From Pseudoalteromonas xiamenensis (GTDB lineage: Bacteria; Pseudomonadota; Gammaproteobacteria; Enterobacterales; Alteromonadaceae): a stretch of 64,000 bases of DNA. The stretch lies in assembly GCF_030994125.1 (NCBI RefSeq), contig NZ_CP099917.1, positions 868,001 through 932,000 of the forward strand. Reading direction: 5' to 3'. Shown here piece after piece: positions 38,086 through 48,754 of the stretch. How positions within the stretch are numbered: position 1 is the first letter of the stretch; each line of letters begins with the position of its first letter. The position numbers were made by a program, and so were the translations under genes. Under the pieces are notes generated by a model. It worked only from the letters and a program-made list of their open reading frames with translations, was not told the origin of the DNA and ran no database searches.

Positions 38086-38304
38086 CCCGCAACAAAATTA
38101 ACAAAACCACACAAAAGATTACACGTTTACTTATATTTACAAAACAATCGCAAGCCAAATAAGAAGCAATATCAACTATCTATCACTCTACGTCATCGCC
38201 ACGCACCTTGAACTAGACCTACCTACCTTTATTTTAAGCCTAAAATCCGTACACTGCGCACCAAAGACAACGCTGTCATAATCGATTCTAGAGAGGTATT
38301 CATT

Positions 38305-39939
38305 ATGAAAATCAATTATTTGCTGAGTAAACTTAAAGTGACAGCGAAACTGAGACTCATTATTGTCTTAGCCAGTGTCATTATCATCACTTTGCAATGG
38401 TTGTCAGCCAGCAAATTAAAATCGACTATGATAGAAGAGCGACAAAACAAAGCCGTTACGCTCGTTCAAACGCTTGAATCTCAGTTGAATTCAATAGCCG
38501 TTAATGATTCTCTTGATGAACAATCGAAAAAACGAGCTGCCATTGAATTGCTCAACAATTCACGATATGAACCATCAGGCTATTTTTTCCTATTTTCCAA
38601 TAGTGGCGACATGGTCGCTCACCCGATTAAGCCAGAATTAAACGGTCTGTCCATGGTTTATCATAGCAAACCTTTTATTTCTAACGCATTTAGGCTTTTT
38701 GTTGAGACGGCTAAACGCCATGGAGAAGGGTTTGTGCGTTATGAATGGCCGAAACCGGGCTCTTCCGATCAAGAAGAAAAACTTTCATTTGTTAAACAGT
38801 TACGTTTCTTTGACTGGATCATCGGCACGGGAATTTATCTTACTGACGTTGAAAAACAATACCAAGATACGCTTGTTCAGTTGCTGATTGAAACGATTGC
38901 CTATGTGGCCATACTGCTAACGCTATCATCGCTTGTGGCTAGAAACATCATAAAGCCTTTGAATAAAATGACACGCACGATGACCGACATTGCGCAAAAT
39001 AAAGACTTAACCATTACCTTAAAAACTCAAGGCAATGACGAGCTTGCTACGATGGCTCAAGCGTTCAACGAAATGGCCGCTGACTTTAGAGAGGTCGTAA
39101 ACAGCATTAATGATAACACCTGTGCTTTAGCATCCTCTGCAGAAGAGCTCGCTTGTGTAACGAATCAAATTCAACAAGGTATTGCGCAGCAAAACGCGGA
39201 TACCGACATGGCCACCCAACAAATTGGGCAAATAGAGCAATCGGCTGCTCAGGTTTTCCAGCAAACTCAAGAGGCGCTTAACAAAGTAAACCACACGACC
39301 CAGCTGACTGAGTCTGGATTACAGAGCCTAGTTCAAACAGTTGAAAGTATTGAACAAATTTCAAAACGTGTCGACTCTGCTACGATAGCCGCGAGTCACT
39401 TACAACAGGCGTCTAGCCAAATTGAGATAGTTTTGGAAGTAATTAACAAGATTACCGAACAAACGAACCTCTTAGCACTTAACGCCGCGATTGAAGCCGC
39501 TCGCGCGGGTGAGCAAGGCCGTGGCTTTGCCGTTGTTGCCGATGAAGTCCGAACACTTGCAATGCGCACTCAGCAGTCAACTCTCGACATTCAAACGATT
39601 ATTTCCGAAATACAGAAAGGCGTTGAAACCACCGTAAATGATATGATGACCTGCAAGACTGCCACTGAACTTAGTATCTCGTTGAGCCAGCAATGTAATG
39701 ATGCGCTCTCAGCTATTGATGCTTCCGTCACTGAAATTAGCGAGATCAATCGTTTAATTGCCGAAGCGTCTGAATCACAAAGTTCGGCGGTTTCCGATGT
39801 AGTGCAAGGCATGCTGGGCATTTCAAGCGTGGCTGAACAAACTGAAACGGGCGCAAAGCATACACAAGCGTCTAGCCATCAACTAAGTGAAATGTCGTGT
39901 GAATTGAACTCGATGGTGAATCAGTTCAAAGTAGCCTAA
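38305..39939 (+). CDS. Methyl-accepting chemotaxis protein, sCache sensor
   Basis: A 544-residue chemoreceptor. Helix one at about 16-30 is followed by a single Cache domain (sCache_2 type, about 40-190) with [24 protein letters not shown], and [13 protein letters not shown], all standard for the family. Helix two (about 192-212), HAMP and MA ([20 protein letters not shown]) follow. sCache_2 receptors commonly bind short organic acids. The start has GAGAGG at 38291-38296. A terminator follows. This is the fourth chemoreceptor in the window, each with a different sensor. Confidence 0.94.
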   Translation: MKINYLLSKLKVTAKLRLIIVLASVIIITLQWLSASKLKSTMIEERQNKAVTLVQTLESQLNSIAVNDSLDEQSKKRAAIELLNNSRYEPSGYFFLFSNSGDMVAHPIKPELNGLSMVYHSKPFISNAFRLFVETAKRHGEGFVRYEWPKPGSSDQEEKLSFVKQLRFFDWIIGTGIYLTDVEKQYQDTLVQLLIETIAYVAILLTLSSLVARNIIKPLNKMTRTMTDIAQNKDLTITLKTQGNDELATMAQAFNEMAADFREVVNSINDNTCALASSAEELACVTNQIQQGIAQQNADTDMATQQIGQIEQSAAQVFQQTQEALNKVNHTTQLTESGLQSLVQTVESIEQISKRVDSATIAASHLQQASSQIEIVLEVINKITEQTNLLALNAAIEAARAGEQGRGFAVVADEVRTLAMRTQQSTLDIQTIISEIQKGVETTVNDMMTCKTATELSISLSQQCNDALSAIDASVTEISEINRLIAEASESQSSAVSDVVQGMLGISSVAEQTETGAKHTQASSHQLSEMSCELNSMVNQFKVA

Positions 39940-39976
39940 CAGCAAAACTGCTAACCAGATCCAAAAGAACAAGACC

Positions 39977-40010
39977 AAGTCGCCAAATCTTTCGAGAAGG
40001 CGACTTTTAC
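39977..40010 (+). terminator. Rho-independent terminator after sCache chemoreceptor
   Basis: AAGTCGCC (39977-39984) pairs with GGCGACTT (39999-40006), followed by a short T-run. Confidence 0.75.
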
Positions 40011-40067
40011 CTAAGCAGTAACTGTGGCAACATAAAATTCGTATATGGCATTTACAACAGGCAACTC

Positions 40068-40682
40068 ATGGAACTGAATTTTTCATCCTTTAACCCACTT
40101 CAAATTTATCATTTAATGACGCAAACCATCATTCCAAGACCCATTGCTTGGGTTCTGACGGATTCAGGTCATAAAAACTATAACCTTGCGCCTTTTTCTT
40201 ACTTTACCGCTGTATCGAGCGCACCGCCGTTATTAATGTTTTCTGTGGGTAAAAAACCAAATGGTGAAGTCAAAGATACGGTTAGAAACATCCTTGAGAA
40301 CAAGCATTGTGTAATACATATTGCTTCAAGTCATGATGCCGAGTTAGTCACCAATACTGCGGCTACTCTCGACCATGGCGAATCTGAAATCTCGCGCAAT
40401 AATATCGACGTAGTGGATTTCAGCGGCTTCCCCTTGCCACGAGTTAAGCAATGTACGATAGCGTATGGTTGCGAACTCTATGAAATAAAAGAAGTAGGTG
40501 ATGTACCTCAAACGCTAGTGTTCGTCGAAATAAAAACCTTGTATTTGGATGACCAAGTCGTCGAATTAGATGCTAAAGATCGTCTTAAAATCCAAGCAGA
40601 TAAGGTCTCCCCTCTCGCACGACTCGGCGCTGGAGATTATGCAGGGATAACCGCACCTTTCGCGATTGCAAGACCTGATTAA
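40068..40682 (+). CDS. Flavin reductase-like FMN-binding split-barrel protein
   Basis: A 204-residue protein of the flavin reductase/FMN-binding split-barrel family: IIPRPIAWVLT, NLAPFSYFTAVSSAPPLLMFSVG, DTVRNILENKHCVIHI and SPLARLGAGDYA are the family's FMN-contact and dimer segments. It probably binds FMN and passes electrons from NAD(P)H, or acts as a flavin-dependent oxygenase partner. No partner gene is adjacent. A hairpin of 10 bp (GGGAATGTAA/TTACATTCCC, 40697-40720) follows the stop. Confidence 0.88.
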   Translation: MELNFSSFNPLQIYHLMTQTIIPRPIAWVLTDSGHKNYNLAPFSYFTAVSSAPPLLMFSVGKKPNGEVKDTVRNILENKHCVIHIASSHDAELVTNTAATLDHGESEISRNNIDVVDFSGFPLPRVKQCTIAYGCELYEIKEVGDVPQTLVFVEIKTLYLDDQVVELDAKDRLKIQADKVSPLARLGAGDYAGITAPFAIARPD

Positions 40683-40798
40683 CCTTCTCCGCCATGGGGA
40701 ATGTAAGTCATTACATTCCCACGTTTGCCAAATTTAATCCGTCAGAACCCGCTTCGTCACTTTAAAGTTAGAAATGAGTCACTCGTTTTGATGCTCAA

Positions 40799-41098
40799 TT
40801 ACTCGGCTAACAATGAAATCCACGCGTCAACATCCGCAACAATAAACTCAATCCGTTTGCTGTCACGAATCGTCACGCGAAACGCGTCTGTTGTGATTGG
40901 AATAAAGCCTGCGCCTTTACCGGTGCATTTTTCAATATGTGTTATATCAGTGCGCTCAAAATGATAAGGGCCAAGTGGCAGCATTTTATTTGAAGGTTCG
41001 AAATGCAACTGCGAGTCAGTTAATGAAAGCTTGCCATCTGCTTTTGCAGCACCCATTTGAATTGAAGCAGGAGATGAAAAAAGTACATTTTGCGTCAT
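40799..41098 (-). CDS. Small PH/GRAM-like domain protein, unknown
   Basis: A 99-residue cytoplasmic protein with a repeating beta pattern (GKLSLTDSQLHFEP, HFERTDITHIEKCT, AFRVTIRDSKRIEFIV) closed by a helix (DVDAWISLLAE). That is the arrangement of bacterial PH/GRAM-like domains. The start has AAGGGA seven bases upstream. No function can be assigned. It is divergent from a sensor kinase gene. Confidence 0.7.
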   Translation of the reverse strand: MTQNVLFSSPASIQMGAAKADGKLSLTDSQLHFEPSNKMLPLGPYHFERTDITHIEKCTGKGAGFIPITTDAFRVTIRDSKRIEFIVADVDAWISLLAE

Positions 41099-41205
41099 AC
41101 AACATTCCCTTAATAGCGATAAAATCCCATATACTTTACGGTGTTTTCCATTCTAGCAACAGTGTCCTTTTACACTAGTCACTATGACATTTAGCACTGT
41201 TCGAC

Positions 41206-42390
41206 ATGGGTACAGTTTGTCATAATGGTATAATCAATAAGAACAATAATCATCTCTCGATGCAAAATACCATCAAACATACTGCAGATTGGCGCCTTTC
41301 TACTGTAGCTTCGTGGCTCGCTGTGACTATCGCTTGCGTGTTTTATACTCCATCCACATTGACCATATTGCTTCAATTACCGGTTCACTTTCTTATTCTT
41401 TTTTTATTATTGGCGATTATTCGTAAGCCAAACGACAATGTCGCACTCTATGCGAGTGGTTATTTTCTCTTAATTACTTGCCTATTTCCGCTTACGAATA
41501 CAAGCCTCGTTCTTATCCATATGGCAATGTTTTCCTCCTTATTCAGCGCGCATTTTAAGCCCGCGACATTGATTGGATGTATCCTTGCTTTACTTGCGAC
41601 CTACGGTGGTATTTTGCAGTTTTACACGCATGAAACGATACCTTGGGTGACACTTGCAATTTGGGGTGTTTTTGCCATTTTTAATGGCATTCTTAGCCGC
41701 CGTTTTGTTGAAAGTCTCAACATGCATTACCAATCTAGACAGAACTACAAAGAACTCAAAGCGACGCAAAATATGATGAAGGCAATGAGTGCAGAGCAAG
41801 AGCGCTTAGCCCTATCTCGCGAGCTGCATGATTCTCTCGGCCACAAATTAACAGCGCTCTCGATCAATCTCGATTTTTTGAAACGCAAAGCACCCCAAGA
41901 GATGACAGAAACCGTCAATCAATGCCACGCGCTAAGCCAAGAAATCCTCGCAGAGGTCAGGCAAATTGTTTCTGCACAACGCAACGACTTTGGTCTAATT
42001 AAAACCACACTTACGGATTTATTTCGTTCGACGCCTTCCTTAAAATGCACGCTTGAGATTTCACCCAATTTGGAACCGCTCCCACAACACATTGGGTTGT
42101 GCGTCATTCGCTTTTGTCAGGAAATGATCAGCAATACGTTAAAACACACAAATGCTTCTGCTATTGACATTGTTCTCTCACGAGATGAAACCGAAAAAGA
42201 CGCTCCCATCGTGGTCACTGCAATGCACAACGCGCGCGAATCCGTGTTACCTAAACTTGGCAACGGCCTAAAAGGCATGAATGAACGTGTCGCTATGCTC
42301 GACGGCGAATTTACGCAGCGTCTGTTGAACAATGCACTGATTAGTGAGCTCAAGATCCCGTTCAATCGTTCAACTCCGGAGGTCGCTTAA
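41206..42390 (+). CDS. Membrane sensor histidine kinase, NarL/DesK type
   Basis: A kinase of up to 394 residues with five or six N-terminal membrane helices (about 30-165), no periplasmic domain, then HisKA_3: ERLALSRELHDSLGHKLTALS with the phosphoacceptor His in RELHDSLGH. A compact ATPase ends NGLKGMNERVAML. It resembles DesK/LiaS-like kinases that sense the membrane itself. Start is uncertain: the ATG at 41206 and the one at 41260 (MQNTIKHTADW) both lack a ribosome-binding site. The stop is one base before the response regulator start. Confidence 0.88.
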   Translation: MGTVCHNGIINKNNNHLSMQNTIKHTADWRLSTVASWLAVTIACVFYTPSTLTILLQLPVHFLILFLLLAIIRKPNDNVALYASGYFLLITCLFPLTNTSLVLIHMAMFSSLFSAHFKPATLIGCILALLATYGGILQFYTHETIPWVTLAIWGVFAIFNGILSRRFVESLNMHYQSRQNYKELKATQNMMKAMSAEQERLALSRELHDSLGHKLTALSINLDFLKRKAPQEMTETVNQCHALSQEILAEVRQIVSAQRNDFGLIKTTLTDLFRSTPSLKCTLEISPNLEPLPQHIGLCVIRFCQEMISNTLKHTNASAIDIVLSRDETEKDAPIVVTAMHNARESVLPKLGNGLKGMNERVAMLDGEFTQRLLNNALISELKIPFNRSTPEVA

Positions 42391-42391
42391 C

Positions 42392-43006
42392 ATGATCTCG
42401 TGCTTACTCGTTGAAGACCAAAACTTGGTGCGACTTGGCCTCAAAAATTTATTAGAACTCGATGAAGACCTTTGCGTAAAAGCAACCGCGGAAGACGGCA
42501 TAGAATGCATGGAGCGGTTATCTGTTGAGCATTTCGACATCATTTTACTCGATATGCGTATGCCGAAAATGGGTGGCCTTGATGTATTAAAAGCAATGCA
42601 GGAACAAAAAAACCACACGCCAGTTCTTATCATTACTACGTTTGAAGACTGTGATGTGTTAGTAGAAGCCATCACTCTGGGTGCGATGGGATACATATTG
42701 AAAAATGCCGAGTTAGAGCATCTTCTGAGTGCCATCAAAGCCGTGTGTAATGGGCAGCAAGTATTGCAACCTGCACTAACACGTTATTTATTAACGTCCA
42801 GTCATTCCACACCATCCGCACTTACTGAAAAAGAGTTAGAAGTACTCAAATGTCTGTCTTTAGGCATGTCTAACCGAGTCATTGCGCAGACCCTAAATAA
42901 CTCAGAAGGCACTATCCGCAATCACGTTTCAACTATTCTTGCAAAACTAGAGGTCGCCGATAGAACGCAAGCCGTCATTAAAGCCATAAACGAATCGCTT
43001 GTGTAA
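42392..43006 (+). CDS. NarL/LuxR-family response regulator
   Basis: A 204-residue regulator: receiver domain (about 1-118, phosphoacceptor Asp in IILLDMRMPKMGG) and a LuxR-type HTH (about 140-200, SALTEKELEVLKCLSLGMSNRVIAQTLNNSEGTIRNHVSTILAKL). CCGGAGG is nine bases upstream of the ATG. It is the cognate partner of the kinase just upstream. The target genes are unknown. Confidence 0.95.
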   Translation: MISCLLVEDQNLVRLGLKNLLELDEDLCVKATAEDGIECMERLSVEHFDIILLDMRMPKMGGLDVLKAMQEQKNHTPVLIITTFEDCDVLVEAITLGAMGYILKNAELEHLLSAIKAVCNGQQVLQPALTRYLLTSSHSTPSALTEKELEVLKCLSLGMSNRVIAQTLNNSEGTIRNHVSTILAKLEVADRTQAVIKAINESLV

Positions 43007-43137
43007 TACCCACACTTTCCCGTAATCTGAAGCCTATTCTTTGCTCGGCAAAACAGTTCGAGGAATTAAATCCGTAAACAATCAGCATTAAACTGGAGCT
43101 GATTTTTACATCGTATTTAAGATTATAAGGAAAATAA

Positions 43138-43515
43138 ATGGTCGTTTATATCTACGCAGCGTTACTCGGGTTTCTCTATGTGTTTTTGAGTTTTCGCGTT
43201 ATTTTTAGACGTAAGAAGCTACGTGTTGCACTCGGTGATAACAACAACATCGACATTCAACGCGCTATCCGTGCGCATGGTAACTTCGCCGAGTACGTTC
43301 CTTTTACCTTATTGCTTATTTATTTAGTTGAAACCGCCTATCAATCTCCTTTACTCGCCCATGGCCTTGGTCTTGCGCTTTTCATTGGCCGCTCGCTACA
43401 CGCCCTGAGCATTTCGCGCCAACCTGAACCACTCATTTTGCGCCAAATCGGCATGGCTCTGACGTTTAGCGTTATTCTGACATCGTCAGGGCTGCTGCTT
43501 GCAAATGCCCTGTAA
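43138..43515 (+). CDS. MAPEG family membrane protein
   Basis: A 125-residue four-helix protein of the MAPEG family (membrane-associated proteins in eicosanoid and glutathione metabolism). The FRVIFRRKKLRVALGDN loop and IQRAIRAHGNFAEYVPFTLLLIYLVE are characteristic, with the Arg/Asn/Glu residues of the glutathione site. Bacterial members may be microsomal-type glutathione transferases. The stop is 3 bases from the convergent LysR gene. Confidence 0.92.
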   Translation: MVVYIYAALLGFLYVFLSFRVIFRRKKLRVALGDNNNIDIQRAIRAHGNFAEYVPFTLLLIYLVETAYQSPLLAHGLGLALFIGRSLHALSISRQPEPLILRQIGMALTFSVILTSSGLLLANAL

Positions 43516-43517
43516 AA

Positions 43518-44411
43518 CTAGAATTTGCATTCTTGCAGAATAAAATCGATTACCGCTTGTGTTCGTTGAGGTAACTGTTTTCGAGATGGATACACTAATG
43601 AAAACACAAGTGGCTTGCCTCGAAACGACGGAAATAGTGGAATAAGCTGACCCGTTTGAAGTTCATCTTTGACCATGCTCGGCAATAACACCGCAATACC
43701 TAAGCCCATTGCAGCCATGATTTGCACGTGACGAGGTGAATCACATTGATGAAAGTGCGTTGGTTTTACTATGTGTAACGCTTCCCCTTCATAAAACTCC
43801 AAACCATTATTGGAAGCCAACTGTGTTAAACAAATCCATGGTAGCGCAGAAAGTTGGTCAATTGTGTTAGGCAGTCCGTGTTGTTCGATAAACGCAGGGC
43901 TCGCAAACAGACCAAAGCTATCTTGATGAAGCGGTCTTGCAATTAAACTGCTGTCTTTTGGAATGCCAACCCGAATGGCCAAGTCAATTTGTTGTTCCAC
44001 CAAATTAAGCGGTTTGTCATCCAGTACAAAATCCAACGTCACTTTTGGAAATTGCTCAACAAACTTAGGTAGCAAAGGAATGATAAACTGCTCAGCGACG
44101 TCTTGATTCATGGTCAGGCGCACTACGCCACTTGGCTCTTCTGCAACGAGATCCTGTTCGATTTCTTGCAGTATCAATTCAAGCTGCTTCGCTTTTTCAT
44201 AAAGCTTCTCGCCTTCCATAGTCAGTTGCAGGGAACGCGTATTTCGATGCAAAAGTCGTACATTTAGCTGCAATTCGAGCGTGCTGACTTGCTCACTCAC
44301 TCGAGAACGACTTGTTGCCATTTTACGTGCAGCACCAGCAAAACTTCCTGCGTTTATCACTTGCACAAAGACATTCAACAACTTAAGCGTATTCGCGTTG
44401 ATTGTAATCAT
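43518..44411 (-). CDS. LysR-family transcriptional regulator
   Basis: A 297-residue regulator: winged HTH at about 1-65 (FAGAARKMATSRSRVSEQVSTLELQLNVRLLHR) and a substrate-binding domain for an unknown effector. It is divergent from qorB, and LysR regulators often control the divergent neighbour, so quinone- or redox-responsive control of qorB is a reasonable guess. The 101-base gap should hold the operator; no clear T-N11-A palindrome was picked out. Confidence 0.93.
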   Translation of the reverse strand: MITINANTLKLLNVFVQVINAGSFAGAARKMATSRSRVSEQVSTLELQLNVRLLHRNTRSLQLTMEGEKLYEKAKQLELILQEIEQDLVAEEPSGVVRLTMNQDVAEQFIIPLLPKFVEQFPKVTLDFVLDDKPLNLVEQQIDLAIRVGIPKDSSLIARPLHQDSFGLFASPAFIEQHGLPNTIDQLSALPWICLTQLASNNGLEFYEGEALHIVKPTHFHQCDSPRHVQIMAAMGLGIAVLLPSMVKDELQTGQLIPLFPSFRGKPLVFSLVYPSRKQLPQRTQAVIDFILQECKF

Positions 44412-44512
44412 TTTCCGAACACTCTATTCATTTTTAGCCATCTTATGGTGACAGCGCTTTTATTGCAAACTTACTTCATTGAATTTATTCCTTATCAAAT
44501 TTGGAGAAAACC

Positions 44513-45364
44513 ATGATTGCAATAACGGGTGCTAACGGCCAACTTGGACAACTTGTCGTCAAATCATTAACGGGCAAAATCAACGCATCAGAAATCGTTG
44601 CGCTTGTACGCAATAAAGCACAAGCGGCAGAACTTGACGCGCTTGGAGTCACCATTCGCGAAGCCGACTACGACGATGTCGCCTCCTATGTAAAGGCATT
44701 AGAAGGTGTTGAAAAAGTCTTACTTATTTCGAGCAATGCGATTGGTCGTCGCACTGCACAACACAACAATGTGATTGAAGCAGCAAAATCCGTCGGCGTA
44801 AAACAGCTCGTGTACACCAGTTTGTTGAAAGCGGACACGTCACCGATGTTATTGGCTGAGGAGCACAAAGAAACAGAAAAATTGCTGGGTGAAAGCGGTC
44901 TTGCTACCACTATCTTGCGCAATGGTTGGTATGTCGAAAACTACACAGACAACTTAGCTGCGTCATTGGAATACGGTGTATTAACTGGTGCTGCGAAAGA
45001 AGGTGTGATCAGTGCCGCGACACGTCAAGATTACGCTGAAGCGGCTGCCAATGTGCTCACTCAAACCGGTCACGAAAATAAAACCTATGAACTTGCCGGA
45101 GACGCTGGCTTTAGTCTTGAACAACTTGCAGAGCAGGCAAGCCAAGTAACCGGAAAACCGTTAGCCCCTCGTTTCATCGGCCAATCTGACTTTGCCGCGT
45201 TTCTCACTCAAGTCGGTTTACCTGAGGGGTTTGCGGCAATGCTTGCGGATTCTGAATACCGCATTACTCAAGGCTGGTTAGAAGACAATTCAAAAACATT
45301 GTCAAAACTACTTGGCAGACCAACGACGTCTTTAGCAACTGTTTTAAAAGCGCGTTTTAACTAA
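44513..45364 (+). CDS. qorB: NAD(P)H:quinone oxidoreductase, QorB/YtfG-like
   Basis: A 283-residue NmrA-like Rossmann protein that tracks E. coli QorB over its whole length: MIAITGANGQLGQLVV, VRNKAQAAEL, VYTSLLKADTSP, LRNGWYVENYT and SKTLSKLLGRPTTSL. It reduces quinones with NADPH by hydride transfer. The ATG at 44513 with GGAG seven bases upstream is taken as start, not a TTG at 44501 that overlaps that site. Confidence 0.93.
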   Translation: MIAITGANGQLGQLVVKSLTGKINASEIVALVRNKAQAAELDALGVTIREADYDDVASYVKALEGVEKVLLISSNAIGRRTAQHNNVIEAAKSVGVKQLVYTSLLKADTSPMLLAEEHKETEKLLGESGLATTILRNGWYVENYTDNLAASLEYGVLTGAAKEGVISAATRQDYAEAAANVLTQTGHENKTYELAGDAGFSLEQLAEQASQVTGKPLAPRFIGQSDFAAFLTQVGLPEGFAAMLADSEYRITQGWLEDNSKTLSKLLGRPTTSLATVLKARFN

Positions 45365-45405
45365 ATTGATTTTCAAGTGCGAGGCATAAGCTTCGCACCT
45401 GTTCC

Positions 45406-45831
45406 TTATTTCGTTTTCGTCCATTTTTCCAAAATGGTGAGGTCATTTTCTAGGCCTTCATGGATCCAAACACCATTTTCCAAACGACAACCAAAATCGA
45501 ACGTTTTTCCCCATATTCCTTCGTACGTACTGACGTCAACTGTTTCAATGTAGCGCCCATTCGCTGATGAATAATGTCCACTTGCCGCCACTTTCACCTT
45601 ACCATTTGGCATCCATGTAATAAAATGTACCGTGCCATCCACTAGGGATTTTCGACTTAAGGTTGATTTGTCTTTAATTTCACCGACAACAACACCTGCG
45701 CTGTTTGTATATTTCGCGTAGTTAAGCATCCAACTCCCCTCTAGATTTTCGGTTGAACACGTAGACTCTGATGCCAACGCGACGAAAGGCAGACTGCACA
45801 ACACAATGGTAGCGACTGATTTTGCATTCAT
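45406..45831 (-). CDS. Exported lipocalin-like protein, unknown
   Basis: A 141-residue exported protein (signal peptide 1-20, cut after ALA). The mature part starts with STCSTENLEGSWMLNYAKY, a GSW motif as in lipocalin-like domains, and later contains a second Cys (FGCRLENG) that could pair with the first. A short family such as DUF4488 is a weak match from memory. It is probably a periplasmic beta-barrel binding protein. Convergent with qorB. Confidence 0.65.
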   Translation of the reverse strand: MNAKSVATIVLCSLPFVALASESTCSTENLEGSWMLNYAKYTNSAGVVVGEIKDKSTLSRKSLVDGTVHFITWMPNGKVKVAASGHYSSANGRYIETVDVSTYEGIWGKTFDFGCRLENGVWIHEGLENDLTILEKWTKTK

Positions 45832-45997
45832 TTATCTTTCCTTCTAACTTGGTCATTAGCAACCTAACATATTGATCCCGCAGTTGCTTTGCTAATTGTG
45901 TTGAAGAATATGGAAATTTTTCAACTTGTTATTGGCTTCGTAAGAATTAGTGCATAAGCTAAGATGCAGAAACGTTTACCAATCAAAAAGGAATTCC

Positions 45998-46501
45998 ATG
46001 ACTAGTTCAAAAACCGTGATCATAATGCGCCATGCTCGCGCTGAAGCGCTTCGCGATGAATTACTCGACATTGACCGACATCTGACAGCAACGGGTACAA
46101 AGCAAGCCAAAAAAGCGATGCGTTTTTTAGACAAACTTGAACTTGTCCCAGACAGAATCGTATCCAGCCATTATATTCGTGCGTTACAAACCGCAGAACA
46201 CCTTGTAAAACAAGCAAGAAAATTGGATAAGTCGAGTGACATAGAATTGGTTGTTGAAGAGGCACTGGGACTTGCAGCCCCGATGAAAAAGTTTACAGAT
46301 TGGCTCACGCAGTCCTTTGACGAATTGCCCGACGTTACCTTAATTGTGAGTCATGAACCGAATATCTCACGTTACCTCGGGTATTTGCTTAGTAGTAAAA
46401 CGTCAGTGTACAACGTAAAGAAAGGCTCGCTTGCTATCTTCACATTAGAGTCGCCCACAAACGCCAAACTCAATACATTTGTTCCACCCAAATTAATGTA
46501 A
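45998..46501 (+). CDS. sixA: SixA-type phosphohistidine phosphatase
   Basis: A 167-residue histidine phosphatase superfamily protein. Catalytic MRHARAE, RALQTAEHL and SHEPNISRYL fit the SixA-like group, which removes phosphate from histidine on phosphotransfer proteins such as ArcB or the nitrogen PTS. The start at 45998 has AAGGAA; the frame upstream is not coding. A shared terminator separates it from the convergent amylase gene. Substrate assignment by family only. Confidence 0.85.
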   Translation: MTSSKTVIIMRHARAEALRDELLDIDRHLTATGTKQAKKAMRFLDKLELVPDRIVSSHYIRALQTAEHLVKQARKLDKSSDIELVVEEALGLAAPMKKFTDWLTQSFDELPDVTLIVSHEPNISRYLGYLLSSKTSVYNVKKGSLAIFTLESPTNAKLNTFVPPKLM

Positions 46502-46503
46502 AA

Positions 46504-46527
46504 AAGAGGGCTTTCGCCCTCTTCCGG
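46504..46527. terminator. Terminator between convergent sixA-like and amylase genes
   Basis: AAGAGGGC-TTTC-GCCCTCTT, an 8-bp perfect hairpin immediately after the sixA-like stop, with A-rich sequence on the left and T on the right. Confidence 0.8.
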
Positions 46528-46532
46528 GAGAA

Positions 46533-48536
46533 TTAAAAGTCTTGAATGAGGGGTTGGTTTTGGCCAAACTCAAAGACATTCACCTTGCCACATTGCGCAA
46601 AATGATTATTCGATTGATACGGTGTTCCCGTTTGCTGAATATCGCTTTCCCAACCTTGGCCATTTTTCACAAACGCTTTCACTTCAAACCAGCCATTTAC
46701 GGTATTGGCGCAATCCATATCAGCATCTAACATCCAGTAATGATCACCCCACTGATTGAGAGGTGTTTCACCATATCCGTCGACTGAAACCGTGCGTTTT
46801 GTTCCCCAGGCGATTGGCCACACGTTGGTCGTCCAGTCCAATGCACTGCCCTCAGCGCCTGCGCCTTGAGCCGCTTCGAGGCCTTGCCAATCTAGATAAT
46901 TATCGCCTTGTTTCCAGCTCTGAGTGGTGGTATTGAGTAAATTGTTGTGTCGGATCGGCAGAGCACATAGCTGCGCATTCACGTAGCAGTCCTTCCCTTG
47001 CGATGCCGCATAAGCATAGTCAATACCACCGCGAACAAACATATCTTGACCTGACTGAGTTTGTGCTTTGACAAAGACGACGGTGCGCTTCCAATTCGCA
47101 GACGATGAGCCCTCAAGTTTAGCACCTTTGTGAATCGCTAAAGCATTCATTGCGGAGACATTGACACGCGCAAAACCGTTTGCGTCAACTTCGATAGTTT
47201 GGCCTGAGCACGATGACTTGTCCGCGTTCATTGACCCTGAAAGCACGTCACAATAGTGGCCTCCACTAAGACCTGTTTGCAACGTCTGTTGCATAGCCCC
47301 ACTTTCTCGGTTAATTGCGACAAACCCACTTGCCCCTCGTGAAAACGCGATTTGGTTATTACCATTGTCCCACCAGTTCGACACTTGCCACACATCATTC
47401 GTGTTGTTTCTAAAATCAACGGCACCCGATATTTTTTGATGACGGTGTTCACACTGCCAACCATCACCAAAACAATTTAAATTCGCTCCAGCGTGCACAG
47501 GATAAGTCGGCCCACCTGCATCCGTGTCATGATGGTAGTCAAAACTCGACATCACTTTTGGATATCCATACGGATACGCCAACATGAACACATTTGCTAA
47601 ATCATAGAGGGCTCCGTCTTGATAGGTAACCACGTTACCTGCACCACCATGTCCTCGTTGATTGTCGTGATTGTCCACGAACACCACCGCTTTGTAGCTT
47701 GGCATCATCCCCCAAGCTTCTCCAAAGTTACTTAGCCACGCAAGCTTACCGGATTTGAAGGTTTCTCCTAATTTGGTCGTATACTTAAATTCTGTCACTA
47801 AGCCATTTCCAAAATACTCGCTCGCTGAAACAGCCTCGCCACCTTGATCAATCACTTCCTGAAAGACGAACGGCGTACCATTTACTTGACTCAGTACACT
47901 CGCAATGTCCGACGCAGCCATATGTTTGCTGGCATCCAGTCTAAATCCCGCGACCCCAACCGATACAAGGTCATTTAAATAACCAGCCAATTTACTTTGC
48001 ACGTAGGATGAACCAGTATTCAAATCAGGCAAACTCACCAGTTCACAGTTCTGTACTCGCCATGGATTATTGCCGTAATCCTCATTGTTTATTGCGCATG
48101 TATCGTGAAAATCCCACGTGGTGTACATCGGAAATTGCTTCAACGTAAACGCCGTACCTGCCACCCCTTGCCCACTGCCCGCAGCCATATGGTTGATCAC
48201 TGCATCAACGTAAATGTTTACCCCGGCAGCCTTACAACGTGTAACCATATCCACAAACTCAGCGCGGCTGCCACCTCGACTGGTGAGTGCATAGCTTACA
48301 GGTTGATAACGTGTCCACCACTGATCACCTGTTACATGTTCATTTGGTGGTGAAACTTGAACTGCCGCGTACCCTTTTGGTCCAAGATAGGTTTCGCATT
48401 CTTTTGCGACGTCTTGCCATGACCACTCGAATAAGTGAACAAACGTGGTGGGCGCTGCAATCGCGCTATTTTGGCATAGTGCGCCTAGGCCAAATAAGAC
48501 CCCGACTTTGAGTATCTTCAATGCTGTTGTTGTCAT
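46533..48536 (-). CDS. Secreted alpha-amylase, GH13, Pseudoalteromonas AHA type
   Basis: A 667-residue enzyme that hydrolyses alpha-1,4 bonds in starch. The N-terminus after the signal peptide (about 1-27, AIAA) reads [22 protein letters not shown], very close to the cold-active amylase of P. haloplanktis. Catalytic residues sit in [10 protein letters not shown] (Asp), FQEVID (Glu) and [10 protein letters not shown] (Asp). The chloride-dependent amylase architecture is expected. A C-terminal extension of about 190 residues ([22 protein letters not shown] onward) matches the secretion-related propeptide of that enzyme. ATG 48536 has AGAG upstream; one at 48560 is alternative. Confidence 0.95.
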   Translation of the reverse strand: MTTTALKILKVGVLFGLGALCQNSAIAAPTTFVHLFEWSWQDVAKECETYLGPKGYAAVQVSPPNEHVTGDQWWTRYQPVSYALTSRGGSRAEFVDMVTRCKAAGVNIYVDAVINHMAAGSGQGVAGTAFTLKQFPMYTTWDFHDTCAINNEDYGNNPWRVQNCELVSLPDLNTGSSYVQSKLAGYLNDLVSVGVAGFRLDASKHMAASDIASVLSQVNGTPFVFQEVIDQGGEAVSASEYFGNGLVTEFKYTTKLGETFKSGKLAWLSNFGEAWGMMPSYKAVVFVDNHDNQRGHGGAGNVVTYQDGALYDLANVFMLAYPYGYPKVMSSFDYHHDTDAGGPTYPVHAGANLNCFGDGWQCEHRHQKISGAVDFRNNTNDVWQVSNWWDNGNNQIAFSRGASGFVAINRESGAMQQTLQTGLSGGHYCDVLSGSMNADKSSCSGQTIEVDANGFARVNVSAMNALAIHKGAKLEGSSSANWKRTVVFVKAQTQSGQDMFVRGGIDYAYAASQGKDCYVNAQLCALPIRHNNLLNTTTQSWKQGDNYLDWQGLEAAQGAGAEGSALDWTTNVWPIAWGTKRTVSVDGYGETPLNQWGDHYWMLDADMDCANTVNGWFEVKAFVKNGQGWESDIQQTGTPYQSNNHFAQCGKVNVFEFGQNQPLIQDF

Positions 48537-48754
48537 AATGTGTTCTCTATTTGTTGTCATATAGTTTATATTTACAAACCAATAACAATATAGAGATTAA
48601 TTTTTAAACATCACATTGAATACGTATGCAAAGCAGAAACACCCAGAGGCGAAAGGTAGTAAACGCTGTCAAAAAATCAGTAATAAGCTGATTTATAAAA
48701 ACAATGCTCTCATCAATTTCAATCGTGCCCGATATCGAGCATGTTATAAGACGG

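Noticed and set aside
40697..40720. GGGAATGTAA-GTCA-TTACATTCCC hairpin as a terminator
   Set aside because: Perfect stem, but no T-run on either strand; left as a possible hairpin in the flavin reductase-like gene entry only.
45377..45398. GTGCGA/TCGCAC hairpin after qorB as terminator
   Set aside because: Stem of six bases with a weak inner pairing and no T-tract; may help both convergent ends, but not supported enough to annotate.
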